DNA from: Acidiferrobacterales bacterium
GTDB taxonomy: Bacteria; Pseudomonadota; Gammaproteobacteria; Arenicellales; JAJDZL01
Assembly (NCBI GenBank): GCA_028820695.1
Contig: JAPPIB010000020.1
Location: 1 to 64,000 of the forward strand
Reading direction: 5' to 3'
DNA length: 64,000 bases
This document shows positions 52,513 through 61,613 of the stretch, in pieces. The number at the start of each line of letters is the position of its first letter. The stretch's first letter is position 1. The notes under the pieces were generated by a model that did no database searches, was not told where the DNA came from, and saw only the letters and a program-made list of their open reading frames with translations. A program made the position numbers and the translations under genes.

Positions 52513-53478
52513 ATGAATTTAAGGAAATCTGCATGTGCAGTGATTTTGTCTATTGCCGTATCCGGTGCTGTTCAAGCTGCTGATGAGGTCAATGTCGCAT
52601 TCTTTCTCGAGTGGGCTACTCCGAATCAGGTCGCTAAAGTTGAAAAAGTCTACGACGATGCCTTGGGCGTGCCGGTCAACTGGACCAACTTTGACGCAGG
52701 CACGCAGATGACCGAAGCAATGCTTGCCGGGGATATCGACATCTCCTACAGTCAGGGACTTGCTCCGTTCATCAATGCTGTCAATGCAAATGCACCGATC
52801 AAGCTCGTCGCGATCGCTGTACAGTATCCAGCTAACGACTGTGTGGTTCGCAATGGCGAGGGCATCGATAAGACCAATGCTACGGAACTCGAGGGCAAGT
52901 CTGTCGCAGTCCCGATCGCCACCATGGCTGATTACAGCTTCAGAATGATGATGCGTGCTTTGGACGTGGATACGGATAAGATCAACGTCGTGGACCAGGT
53001 TCCGGCCGATGCTGCCGTATCACTGGCTGATGGCGCGGTTTCCATGGCCTGTGGATTTGGCGCTGACTCGATGGCGAAGATGTATGAGGTCGGCGAGCCT
53101 TTGCTTTCTGCGGCCGACAAGGAAGACGCAGGCATCATCAGTTTTGATGTTATTTCAGTGACCGAGAAGTTCGCGCAGGAGAATCCTGACATGGTGCGAA
53201 CGTTCCTCTCCGTCACCGACGAAGCGAATGCAGCATTCGCGGCCGATCAATCCAAGGTTGATGTAATTGCGAAAGATGCCGGTCTGAGCGTTGAGATGAC
53301 GCAGAATCAGATGTCTGAATTCCACTTCCCGACCAACGAAGAACAGTTGTCACAGTACTTCAATGATGGTGGGCTGGCTTCTGTAGCCATTGCAGTGGTT
53401 GGCAGTGCGTTCGCCACGGCAGAAAATCCGGCATTGGATGATTACAGTGCCGTTGTTGATACTTCTTTCCTGCAGTAA
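52513..53478 (+). CDS. tauA: TauA-type taurine/sulfonate ABC substrate-binding protein
   Basis: A 321-residue periplasmic binding protein for alkanesulfonates, most likely taurine. It has a Sec signal peptide (about 1-22, ending AVQAA), followed by the TauA-like LEWATPNQVAK and GTQMTEAMLAGDIDISYSQGLAPF. Sulfonate-type contacts in TauA come from such Gln/Thr-rich loops. ATG 52513 is the start, with GGAGGT 6 nt upstream. It is the first gene of tauABC; the adjacent xsc/ald/aminotransferase genes support taurine. Confidence 0.92.
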   Translation: MNLRKSACAVILSIAVSGAVQAADEVNVAFFLEWATPNQVAKVEKVYDDALGVPVNWTNFDAGTQMTEAMLAGDIDISYSQGLAPFINAVNANAPIKLVAIAVQYPANDCVVRNGEGIDKTNATELEGKSVAVPIATMADYSFRMMMRALDVDTDKINVVDQVPADAAVSLADGAVSMACGFGADSMAKMYEVGEPLLSAADKEDAGIISFDVISVTEKFAQENPDMVRTFLSVTDEANAAFAADQSKVDVIAKDAGLSVEMTQNQMSEFHFPTNEEQLSQYFNDGGLASVAIAVVGSAFATAENPALDDYSAVVDTSFLQ

Positions 53479-53495
53479 TCAACGTTTACTGAAAT

Positions 53496-53536
53496 GTCAT
53501 GAGCCGGACTGGATTGACGAAAGTCCGGCTCATGAC
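53496..53536 (+). promoter_or_regulatory. Perfect 14-bp hairpin between tauA and tauB
   Basis: GTCATGAGCCGGAC (53496-53509) and GTCCGGCTCATGAC (53523-53536) pair perfectly across a 13-nt loop, 18 bp after the tauA stop. There is no T-run. It is the same arrangement as the hairpin after the betaine binding-protein gene, and would favour higher tauA than tauBC expression. Confidence 0.75.
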
Positions 53537-53590
53537 GATTCAGGATGAAAATTCCGCTTCCATGATCTGTCCCGCGACGCATCTGGCATT

Positions 53591-54394
53591 ATGAGTGATC
53601 TGGTTGCCGACAATCTGGACATGCAGTTCTTCATGCCTGAAGGTGCGGTAGTCCATGCACTCAAGGATGTTTCGTTCACCCTGAAACAAGGAGAGCTGCT
53701 CTCTGTTCTCGGTCCCTCCGGTTGCGGAAAAACCACTCTGCTCAATATCGTAGCCGGATTCTTGCACCCCACTGGGGGCAGTATCTCGCTGGGCGGTAAC
53801 ATCATCGAAAAACCAGGTGTCGATCGCGGCATGGTATTTCAGCAGGGTGCCTTGTTTGAATGGCTGACTGTCGCCAACAATGTCAATTTCGGTCTTCGGA
53901 TGAAAAACGCCGATCCCAAGGAGACTGCCGAAAAGGTAGAGGAATGGCTTGATATTGTGGGACTTCAAGGGTTTGGCGGGACGCCAACCTATCAACTGTC
54001 AGGTGGCATGCAACAACGGGTTGCACTGGCCCGCTGCCTGATCAATGATCCCGATGTCATCCTGATGGATGAACCGCTTGGCGCGCTCGATGCCCTGACA
54101 CGGGAAAAAATGCAGTCACTGGTATTGAAAATCTGGAAGGAAACCGGAAAGACAATCATGATCATCACCCATTCAGTGGAAGAAGCGCTGTTATTGGGTG
54201 AACGTCTGTTTGTCATGGCACCCCGACCGGGTCGGCTGTACAAGGAATACAATCTTCCGTTCGCAGAGATGGGACTGACCGGCGATTCGCGCGAAATAAA
54301 AAATGCCGATGACTTCACACAGACCAAGGAAGAGATTCTCGCCATGATCTGGAATATGGAAGAAGAGATCATGGGCAAGGTCGAAACTTCCTGA
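53591..54394 (+). CDS. tauB: TauB-type ABC transporter ATP-binding protein
   Basis: The 267-residue ATPase of the taurine importer has Walker A GPSGCGKTTLL (near 40-50), Q-loop MVFQQGALFEWLTV, signature LSGGMQQRVALARCL, Walker B VILMDEPLGALDAL and the switch His in IITHS. The TauB/SsuB/NrtD family is clear. It lies between the tauA hairpin and the permease gene (12 bp). Confidence 0.94.
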   Translation: MSDLVADNLDMQFFMPEGAVVHALKDVSFTLKQGELLSVLGPSGCGKTTLLNIVAGFLHPTGGSISLGGNIIEKPGVDRGMVFQQGALFEWLTVANNVNFGLRMKNADPKETAEKVEEWLDIVGLQGFGGTPTYQLSGGMQQRVALARCLINDPDVILMDEPLGALDALTREKMQSLVLKIWKETGKTIMIITHSVEEALLLGERLFVMAPRPGRLYKEYNLPFAEMGLTGDSREIKNADDFTQTKEEILAMIWNMEEEIMGKVETS

Positions 54395-54406
54395 TCGAAA
54401 TCGCTC

Positions 54407-56299
54407 ATGGTTGTTGTTGGCACAATATTTGTCTGCCTGGTCCTCGCGCTGGTGTGGTCGATCTTCTATGGACGACGGGTCATACGGACTGAAAAAACCG
54501 ACGCCGTTTTCGGAAATCCCGTTCGTGCACTCGGCGGCTGGCATTGGGTTGTCTGTGGCGTGTCCAGTCTGCTCATATTCTGGTTGTGGTTTTCGTGGGA
54601 TGCAGGTCGGGCGTTTTTCCCCGGTGCGGCAAACGAATTATGCCAGGTCGCCAAGTTAAACCGGGCTGTCAATCCAATACGCTCTGCTTATCCGATCGAC
54701 AATAGATACCTGCTCGGAACCCGATTGCTGGAACGGGACTTCAAGCAGATTGAATTGCTCTACGAGTCCCTGGCCGGAGTCAATTTCAACGAGACTGACC
54801 GCAAGGAAGTGACCGAGGTCATCGATCTCATGCACAACGCACTCGAGGCACAGGCCAACTCCGAATATCTTTCTCACGACACTGTGGAAAAATTCGCCGA
54901 TGCGGCGTCCAGGATCAATCATGTCGCGAATGAATTGACTGATCCGGACTATCCTGGCCCCGCAGACAGTGAAGCATTGGAAAAAGCGCTCAGCCAGCCC
55001 GGCTGGGGCGAATCAAGTGCTGAGATTCCGGTTCTGCCAACGACTGACCGCGGGCGTGCGTTCGACGCCGCAGCCGAGGTCATGGAGGGAATCGCAGAGG
55101 ATTACGGAAAAATTCGAAACGACAGTGCGCAGATCACGGCGATGATTGCCGAGATGAGTCAGAGAATAGAGGCATTTGTCATTGACGAAAGCGGTACTGA
55201 AGTCGATGTTGAGCGGCGCGAGGAATTACTGAGTCAGGTCAAGAAGATATCGAAGCGAGTCGATAACCTGAAGGTGTTCCCCTCCGAGACAACCGACGCG
55301 GTTGAGGCCGCACTGCGTAATCTCGATGCGGCGATGGATGAGCGGCAGGGTATGCTGCGGGTTATTGACATTTGGGCAATGCCGGGGGGCGAGATATTGG
55401 CGGGCAATAACGCCTGTTCGGAACAGGGTTCCGGACGGTGGCTGCCGAAGCCTTCAGACACACTCGCAACCTTTGTATACATGGCACATCCGGACAAGGG
55501 GTATAAGGGATTTCCTCTTCTGTGGTTCAAGATGAAGCCGGTTTCTGAAATGGTTGGTTTCATTCTGCCTGACTGGATTGCGAACCTGATGCCTGGCGAG
55601 CATGCGCGCCACAACGATCAGGGCGTGATTGAGACAAGGTTCAAGGACAAGGTCTACAACATCGTCACCGGCAACTTCAACTCGTTTTCGGTACCTGTGC
55701 CGACCGGCCACATCTGGGACTCAATCATGCGAGTTCTTGCCGGTTTGTTTCTTGGCGTGATCTTGGGTGTGCCGCTGGGACTCTTTATGGGTCTTTCCAG
55801 ATTCGCCAAAGGATATTTTGACCCGTTGGTTGAGCTTTACCGCCCGGTTCCCCCACTCGCTTGGGCGCCGTTGATCCTGACTATTTTCGGAATCCAGGAT
55901 GATGGTAAGATTTTTCTTCTGTTCATGGTGGCGTTTGCGATCATGGTCATTTCGGCTCGTACCGGCGCGACCGGAACACAGTTATCGAAGATTCACGCCG
56001 CGCACTCTCTTGGCGCCTCAAGCCGACAGATTGTCCGGCAGGTCATCCTGCCGAATTCGTTACCGGAAATTCTGACCGGAATCAGGATATCAATCGGTGT
56101 CTGCTGGGGAACACTCGTTGCCGCGGAGATGCTTGCGGGGACTACAGGAATCGGATTTGTCGAAAACGTGGCCAGGAAGCAGTCAGACTATGAGATCATC
56201 TGGATGACGATCATCGTCATGGGGGTGCTCGGTCTGATTTTCGACATGATCATGCGTTTTGTGATTGACAAGACCATCCCCTGGAGAGGAAAGGGATAG
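54407..56299 (+). CDS. tauC: TauC-type permease with a large periplasmic insert
   Basis: A normal TauC has about 270-280 residues; this product has 630. An extra helix comes first (1-20). The helix at 46-64 matches TauC helix 1, and the canonical permease resumes at about 436 (IWDSIMRVLAGLFLGVILGVPLGLFMGLSR) with the coupling loop HSLGASSRQIVRQVILPNSLPE (533-554). Between lies an insert of roughly 370 residues with long helices and an abundance of Glu/Asp/Arg (215-320), which by the TauC topology must face the periplasm. It may trap substrate, hold TauA or sense osmolarity. Known sulfonate permeases lack it, as far as I can recall. It is the last gene of tauABC. Confidence 0.9.
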   Translation: MVVVGTIFVCLVLALVWSIFYGRRVIRTEKTDAVFGNPVRALGGWHWVVCGVSSLLIFWLWFSWDAGRAFFPGAANELCQVAKLNRAVNPIRSAYPIDNRYLLGTRLLERDFKQIELLYESLAGVNFNETDRKEVTEVIDLMHNALEAQANSEYLSHDTVEKFADAASRINHVANELTDPDYPGPADSEALEKALSQPGWGESSAEIPVLPTTDRGRAFDAAAEVMEGIAEDYGKIRNDSAQITAMIAEMSQRIEAFVIDESGTEVDVERREELLSQVKKISKRVDNLKVFPSETTDAVEAALRNLDAAMDERQGMLRVIDIWAMPGGEILAGNNACSEQGSGRWLPKPSDTLATFVYMAHPDKGYKGFPLLWFKMKPVSEMVGFILPDWIANLMPGEHARHNDQGVIETRFKDKVYNIVTGNFNSFSVPVPTGHIWDSIMRVLAGLFLGVILGVPLGLFMGLSRFAKGYFDPLVELYRPVPPLAWAPLILTIFGIQDDGKIFLLFMVAFAIMVISARTGATGTQLSKIHAAHSLGASSRQIVRQVILPNSLPEILTGIRISIGVCWGTLVAAEMLAGTTGIGFVENVARKQSDYEIIWMTIIVMGVLGLIFDMIMRFVIDKTIPWRGKG

Positions 56300-56456
56300 C
56301 TTGGCTCCAACCGGTTCGTCACTGCGATGGACCGCAGCTTGTCCGATACGGACACTCGGGTGAATCGCCTGGCAGGTGAGAATTCTGCCTCAAGGGATAC
56401 TGGCAGCCGCTATCTGCGGACAAGAAACCCACACTCATTTCGGAGACAGCTAATTT

Positions 56457-56465
56457 TGCTATACT
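56457..56465 (+). promoter_or_regulatory. Extended -10 promoter of mmsA
   Basis: TGCTATACT matches the extended -10 form 43 bp ahead of the mmsA start, placing the transcript start near 56472. No -35 hexamer is obvious at the normal distance. Confidence 0.5.
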
Positions 56466-56507
56466 TCGCGTTGAGCCAATGGTCAAAACTATGCAGGTCG
56501 GCAAGTC

Positions 56508-58028
56508 ATGGATATGCAAGTCAAGGAAACTCTATATCACTACGTCAACGGTAAACGGGTAGAGGGCCGCAGCGGTCGCTATGGTGATATCTACAACCCG
56601 GCGATCGGTGCTGTTGTCAGGCAGGTACCGTACGCGAACGCTGAAGAAGTCAGCAATGCGATCGATGTCGCTGCCGAAGCATTGCCCGGATGGTCCGCGA
56701 CACCGCCGGCTGCCCGTGCCCAGGTCATGTTTGCATTTCGCGAAATCATCAAAAAGAATATGGATTCCATCGCGAGGGCGGTATCCGAGGAGCATGGTAA
56801 AACCGTGGAGGACGCGAAAGGTTCCATTAGTCGAGGTCTGGAAGTTGTCGAATTCGCCTGTGGTATCCCACAGCTTCTGAAAGGTGAGATGTCCGAGCGT
56901 GTTGCAAGGAATGTCGAGAGTTATTCCATTCGACAGCCGGTCGGAGTCTGCGCAGGCATTACACCGTTCAATTTTCCGGCGATGGTTCCGATGTGGATGT
57001 TTCCGGTCGCGATAGCATGTGGAAATACCTTCGTATTGAAACCATCCGAAAAAGATCCGTCCTGTCCGCTCATGCTCGCTGAGATGATGAAGGAGGCGGG
57101 TCTGCCCGGCGGTGTGCTCAATGTGGTCATCGGCGACAAGGAAGCAGTCGACACGATTCTGATGCATCCCGGTGTCTCAGCGGTCAGTTTTGTCGGTTCG
57201 ACTGCAGTTGGCGAATATATCTACCAGACGGGCTGCAAGCATGGCAAGCGGGTTCAGGCGCTGTGCGGCGCCAAAAATCACATGGTAGTCATGCCGGATG
57301 CGGATATGAACCAGGTGGTCGATGCCGCGGTCGGTGCGGGGTATGGCTCGGCCGGTGAACGATGTATGGCAGTGTCGGTCGTGGTTGCTGTCGGAAAGGA
57401 CACCGCGGATGAGCTGGTTGAGCGACTGAAGCCACGTGTCACGGATCTGAAAATTGGACCCTACACCGACTCAGAAGCTGAAATGGGACCGCTCGTCACA
57501 CCAGAGCATTACCAAAAGGTCAAGTCTTATGTTGACCTCGGCGTTGAGGAAGGTGCGGATCTGGTTGTGGATGGACGTGATTGTTCGATCAAGGGCTATG
57601 AGGAAGGCGCGTTCCTTGGCGGGTGTCTGTTCGATAAGGTTACATCCGATATGAAAATCTATACGGATGAGATATTTGGTCCGGTACTGAGTGTCGTTCG
57701 AGTCGACAGTTATGACGAGGCTGTCAGCCTGGTCAATGATCACGAATATGGCAACGGCGTGGCGTTGTTCACAAGAGACGGTGGCTTTGCCCAGGATTTT
57801 GTATCCAATGCCAGGATCGGCATGGTGGGAATCAACGTTCCCATTCCGGTACCCGTCGCATATCACAGTTTTGGCGGGTGGAAGCGTTCACTGTTTGGTG
57901 ACCACTTCATGCATGGACCGGAAGGAGTTCGCTTTTATACCCGGATGAAGACAGTCACGGCGAGATGGCCGACTGCCATCGAGGCTGGAGCGAAGTTTCA
58001 CTTCAAACGGGGCAGCGACGACAACTGA
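56508..58028 (+). CDS. mmsA: CoA-acylating methylmalonate/malonate-semialdehyde dehydrogenase
   Basis: MmsA converts malonate semialdehyde to acetyl-CoA or methylmalonate semialdehyde to propionyl-CoA, with release of CO2. The 506-residue aldehyde dehydrogenase has GVCAGITPFNFPAMVPMWMFP, VLKPSEKDP and the catalytic Cys in GYGSAGERCMAVSV, all characteristic of MmsA. It closes beta-alanine breakdown (with the aminotransferase), and in DMSP users its homologue DddC closes the acrylate/3-hydroxypropionate route. Both ideas fit this neighbourhood; valine breakdown is the third. It is 208 bp downstream of tauC. Confidence 0.94.
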   Translation: MDMQVKETLYHYVNGKRVEGRSGRYGDIYNPAIGAVVRQVPYANAEEVSNAIDVAAEALPGWSATPPAARAQVMFAFREIIKKNMDSIARAVSEEHGKTVEDAKGSISRGLEVVEFACGIPQLLKGEMSERVARNVESYSIRQPVGVCAGITPFNFPAMVPMWMFPVAIACGNTFVLKPSEKDPSCPLMLAEMMKEAGLPGGVLNVVIGDKEAVDTILMHPGVSAVSFVGSTAVGEYIYQTGCKHGKRVQALCGAKNHMVVMPDADMNQVVDAAVGAGYGSAGERCMAVSVVVAVGKDTADELVERLKPRVTDLKIGPYTDSEAEMGPLVTPEHYQKVKSYVDLGVEEGADLVVDGRDCSIKGYEEGAFLGGCLFDKVTSDMKIYTDEIFGPVLSVVRVDSYDEAVSLVNDHEYGNGVALFTRDGGFAQDFVSNARIGMVGINVPIPVPVAYHSFGGWKRSLFGDHFMHGPEGVRFYTRMKTVTARWPTAIEAGAKFHFKRGSDDN

Positions 58029-58085
58029 CGGTTTTTGGCAGAATCGCAGTTGCGCAGTCGGTTATCGGCTGCGCCCGACATCTTG

Positions 58086-58967
58086 TCAGACCATGTCAGG
58101 ACGACATGTCTGATCCAGTCGCAGATTATCGATCAGCCGTACTCCACCGACCTTTACAGCAATCAACGCGACCGCACGGTCCAGTTCCCCGACTGGCGGG
58201 TTTGCGCGCCAGTTACGGGGGTCCCGGACTTGCGCATATTCGACGTTGATGGAGCATGCATCAAGAAAGGACTTCATAGCGGCGCTTAGCGTCTGACTGT
58301 CGCGGATTCCGCTGTTCCACATCTTTTTGACCTCGATCAGCGCCCGAAAAATATTTTTGGCTGCTGTTTTGTCCGCATCCGATAACAGTCGATTCCTCGA
58401 AGACAGCGCCAGTCCGGAATTTTCACGTACTGTTTCGCAGGCGATGACCTGAGGGTAGCCCAGACTTTCTGCAAGGTGTTGTACAACCAATAATTGCTGA
58501 TAGTCTTTCAGTCCGAAGTAAGCGCGACACTCACCGACGAATCTGAACAGGCGATCGACGACTGTGCACACGCCTTCGAGGTGACCGGGGCGATAATCGC
58601 CTTCAAGTCCGACCGCATAAGGCCCCGGATCCAAGATCTCAACCTCTTTCAGACTGGAAGCCTCTGGAAACATATCCCGACTGGTGCCGCTGAAAACCAT
58701 GTCGCAACCGAGTTCCTCGAGAATCCGGTAGTCTGAATCAAGTTGTCGCGGATATGTCTCGTAGTCATCCGGGTCATTGAATTGCAAGGGATTGACGAAA
58801 ATACTCGCGCAGGTGACATCATTTTCGTCGAGTGACCTTTCGATGAGCGCCTGATGACCAGCGTGCAAAGCTCCCATGGTCGGAACGAATCCGACATGGA
58901 GTCCCTGTGCACGTTGGCTGGCACACCAATCTGAGGCGGATACAGGACTTTCAATGATTTCGAGCAT
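58086..58967 (-). CDS. panC: Pantothenate synthetase
   Basis: PanC condenses pantoate and beta-alanine with ATP. The product of about 293 residues has the conserved GFVPTMGALHAGHQALI (near 25-42, with the HxGH motif), VFSGTSRDMFPEA, FGLKDYQQLLVVQ and SSRNRLLSD. ATG 58967 is chosen by homology; the frame to 58982 adds five residues. PanC consumes beta-alanine, the same compound that the aminotransferase/mmsA pair could degrade. It converges on mmsA. Confidence 0.95.
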   Translation of the reverse strand: MLEIIESPVSASDWCASQRAQGLHVGFVPTMGALHAGHQALIERSLDENDVTCASIFVNPLQFNDPDDYETYPRQLDSDYRILEELGCDMVFSGTSRDMFPEASSLKEVEILDPGPYAVGLEGDYRPGHLEGVCTVVDRLFRFVGECRAYFGLKDYQQLLVVQHLAESLGYPQVIACETVRENSGLALSSRNRLLSDADKTAAKNIFRALIEVKKMWNSGIRDSQTLSAAMKSFLDACSINVEYAQVRDPRNWRANPPVGELDRAVALIAVKVGGVRLIDNLRLDQTCRPDMV

Positions 58968-59046
58968 GCCTGTCACGAGCACGGTTTACTGTATCTTGAC
59001 AGGTATCCGGTTGTCCGATCAGTACGATCTGTTGCAGTGGCTGTTT

Positions 59047-60042
59047 TCAGCTGATCTGCAGAAGAACCTTTCCGATGTGCGTGCCCGAATCGAGCCGCCT
59101 GTGTGCATCGCGAACCTGCGTCATCGGAAAAATCGAGTCGATAATTGGTCTTACATCGCCGTTATCGAGCAAGGGCCACGCATGCTTTCTCAGTTGCTCA
59201 GCAATTTCCGATTTTTGTGATACCGTTCTGGCCCTCAGTGTTGAGCCGGTCACTGTCAGCCGCTTGAGCATGATCGGCAGCACATTGATTTCGGACTTCA
59301 GTCCGCCCTGGGTTGCGATAATGACCAGACGGCCTTCGGGCGCGAGGCACTTGATGTTTTTGGAAAGGTAGGCACCTCCAACGATATCCAGGATTACGTC
59401 GACCCCTTGTCCGTTAGTCCAGGCCTTCACCTCTTCAACAAAATCGGCTTCCCGATAGTTGATTGCGTGTTCCGCCCCGAGTTCGATGATGGCGTTGCAT
59501 TTTTCCTTACTCCCGGCGGTCGCGCAGACTTGGGCACCGAACGCGTTTGCAAGTTGTATTGCGGTTGTTCCGATACCGCTGGTTCCGCCGTGAACAAGAA
59601 TGCGTTCCCCGTCTTTCAGATTCCCCCGCATGAATACGTTGGTCCAGACTGTGAAGAAAGTTTCCGGGACTGCGCCGGCCTCCACGATATCCAGTGATTT
59701 TGGGACCGGCAGGCAGGAACTTGCGGGTGCGGTACAGTATTCGGCATAACCTCCACCGGCAAGCAGTGCGCAGACTTCATCACCGACTGCCACACCGTCC
59801 GCGTCGGGTGCGGCCGACACAACTTGTCCCGAAACTTCAAGCCCCAGTATGTCTGATGCACCGGGCGGAGGGGGATATTGTCCATTGCGTTGCATGATGT
59901 CGGCACGATTCAGGCCGGCTGCCGCAACCTTGATCAGCACTTCACCATTGGCGGGTTCAGGAATCGGTCGCTCGGTGATGTCCAGGACATCAGCGTCTCC
60001 GAATTCGGAGAGGTCGACGACTTTCATTGTCCTATCACTCAT
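59047..60042 (-). CDS. NAD(P)H:quinone oxidoreductase of the PIG3/Qor type
   Basis: A 331-residue zinc-independent MDR protein. It has the GroES-like N-terminal part with AAAGLNRADIMQRNGQYPPPPGASDILGLE, typical of the PIG3 (TP53I3) quinone reductase family, and the Rossmann loop HGGTSGIGTTAIQLA (near 148-162). It differs clearly from the qor at 12959. The start at 60042 has AGGAAG 6-7 nt upstream. It overlaps the gamma-carbonic anhydrase gene by 8 bp, indicating coupling. Confidence 0.9.
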   Translation of the reverse strand: MSDRTMKVVDLSEFGDADVLDITERPIPEPANGEVLIKVAAAGLNRADIMQRNGQYPPPPGASDILGLEVSGQVVSAAPDADGVAVGDEVCALLAGGGYAEYCTAPASSCLPVPKSLDIVEAGAVPETFFTVWTNVFMRGNLKDGERILVHGGTSGIGTTAIQLANAFGAQVCATAGSKEKCNAIIELGAEHAINYREADFVEEVKAWTNGQGVDVILDIVGGAYLSKNIKCLAPEGRLVIIATQGGLKSEINVLPIMLKRLTVTGSTLRARTVSQKSEIAEQLRKHAWPLLDNGDVRPIIDSIFPMTQVRDAHRRLDSGTHIGKVLLQIS

Positions 60043-60562
60043 CGGCCACTTCCTTCAGGCTTGACTTATATCTCCTGATCTTGTCAATGTAAGACTGGTT
60101 GAACCGTTTCAACATATCAATCTCGCTGTCGTTCAACTTCCTGATCACCCGGCCGGGCGAACCTACGACCAGGCTGTTGTCGGGTATCTGTTTGCCATCG
60201 GTAATCAGTGCATTGGCTCCGACAAGACAGTTCTCACCGATTCGTGCGTTGTTGAGTACAACTGCATTGATACCGATCAGCGACCAGTTGCCGACAGTGC
60301 AGCCGTGCAGAACTGCCTTATGGCCAACCGTTACGTTGTCGCCGATGTCCAGCGGACAGCCCGGGTCGGTGTGCAGCACACAGCAGTCCTGAATATTTGT
60401 GCCGTTGCCGACGGTGATTCGTTCGTTATCGCCGCGAACGACGGCACCGAACCAAATTCCGACATTGTTTCCGAGGACCACATCACCGACCACTGTGGCG
60501 GACTGCGCAACAAAAACATTTTCTGCACATCGCGGAGTTCCGTTATCGAGAGAGTAGAGCAT
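60035..60562 (-). CDS. Gamma-class carbonic anhydrase family protein
   Basis: A left-handed beta-helix protein of 175 residues with hexapeptide repeats from about 15 to 140. The gamma-carbonic-anhydrase features are VVRGDNERITVGNGTNIQDCCVLHTDPGCP and VTVGHKAVLHGCTVG, whose His residues (in LHTD, VGHK and LHGC) would bind zinc or iron. The start at 60562 is chosen because the region upstream lies over the end of sohB and has no repeats. Activity is not proven for many such proteins. It lies in an operon with sohB and the quinone reductase. Confidence 0.9.
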   Translation of the reverse strand: MLYSLDNGTPRCAENVFVAQSATVVGDVVLGNNVGIWFGAVVRGDNERITVGNGTNIQDCCVLHTDPGCPLDIGDNVTVGHKAVLHGCTVGNWSLIGINAVVLNNARIGENCLVGANALITDGKQIPDNSLVVGSPGRVIRKLNDSEIDMLKRFNQSYIDKIRRYKSSLKEVADE

Positions 60563-60572
60563 TGGCAGAAGA

Positions 60573-61613
60573 TCAGAGTCGGCCTCTTGTCGGAAAGAAA
60601 TTTTTTCTGATGAAGTCAGACACCACCGACCCGAGCAATCCGGCGAAAGCCGGCTTGAACCGGTCGGACAGCGATTCCTTGCGAACAAATATCACTTCGT
60701 AAATGTCGGCGGTCTTGCTCGCTTCAAGCAGATAGTCGTCACTCGTTCTCAGCTCGTCCACCAACTTGAGATCCAGCGCCCGGGTTCCGTACCAATGCTC
60801 GCCGGTTGAGATTTGATCCACATCGACCTCGGGTCGATTCAGCTGTACGAATTCCTTGAACAGGCTGTGAACATCCTCGAGTTCTTCCATGAACTTCGCC
60901 TTACCTTTTTCAGTGGGTTCACTGAACATGCCTACGGTGCGTTTGTATTCGCCCGCGGTATATTCCTGATAGTCAATGTTGTGCTTTTCCAGGGCGCGAT
61001 GAAAGTTGGGGATCTGCGCCAGCACGCCGACCGACCCGACCACCGCGAAGGGTGCTGCGATAATCTTGTCGGCCACGCAGGCCATCAGGTATCCCCCGCT
61101 CGCCGCGACCTTGTCAACTGAAACCGTCAGTTGAATTTCCTGATCTTTTATGCGTTTCAGCTGGGAGGCCGCAAGTCCATAGCCGTGCACGACTCCCCCG
61201 CGGCTTTCAAGCTTGACGACAACCTCGTCCGGTGCGTCAGCGATGGTGAGGACCGAAGTGATTTCCTCGCGAAGTCGATCAATCTCGGTGGCCTCGAGAT
61301 CGCCTTCGAAGTTGAAGACAAAGATACGCTTTCTGTCTTCCGAATCTTCCGCATTTTTCTTACTCGAGGATTTCTGTTCCTTTTTCTGTTTTTTCATCTT
61401 CTCCTTGTAGTGTTTCTTGGGAAGCTGAACGGCGTCGATCGCATTCGACATGGCCTCATAACGTCGGTTAATATTGTTGACTTCCAGATGCTCCTTCTGA
61501 TGCTGACGCTGGCGCGCCGCGATAGCAGCGATCATCATTACCGGCACCAGAAAAGCGACGATTATTGTGACGGTTTTTGCGAGAAAAAGTGCGTATTCGG
61601 CTAATTGTTCCAT
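60573..61613 (-). CDS. sohB: Inner-membrane peptidase SohB
   Basis: SohB is a membrane serine peptidase of the signal-peptide-peptidase-A family. The 346-residue protein has an N-terminal membrane helix (about 10-35), a Lys-rich linker (about 65-90; KEKMKKQKKEQKSSSKK-like) and the peptidase domain with the Ser nucleophile in AASGGYLMACVADKI and a downstream Lys region in EYKRTVGMFSEPTEKGKAKF. It lies 10 bp upstream of the gamma-carbonic anhydrase gene in an unrelated-looking operon. Confidence 0.94.
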   Translation of the reverse strand: MEQLAEYALFLAKTVTIIVAFLVPVMMIAAIAARQRQHQKEHLEVNNINRRYEAMSNAIDAVQLPKKHYKEKMKKQKKEQKSSSKKNAEDSEDRKRIFVFNFEGDLEATEIDRLREEITSVLTIADAPDEVVVKLESRGGVVHGYGLAASQLKRIKDQEIQLTVSVDKVAASGGYLMACVADKIIAAPFAVVGSVGVLAQIPNFHRALEKHNIDYQEYTAGEYKRTVGMFSEPTEKGKAKFMEELEDVHSLFKEFVQLNRPEVDVDQISTGEHWYGTRALDLKLVDELRTSDDYLLEASKTADIYEVIFVRKESLSDRFKPAFAGLLGSVVSDFIRKNFFPTRGRL

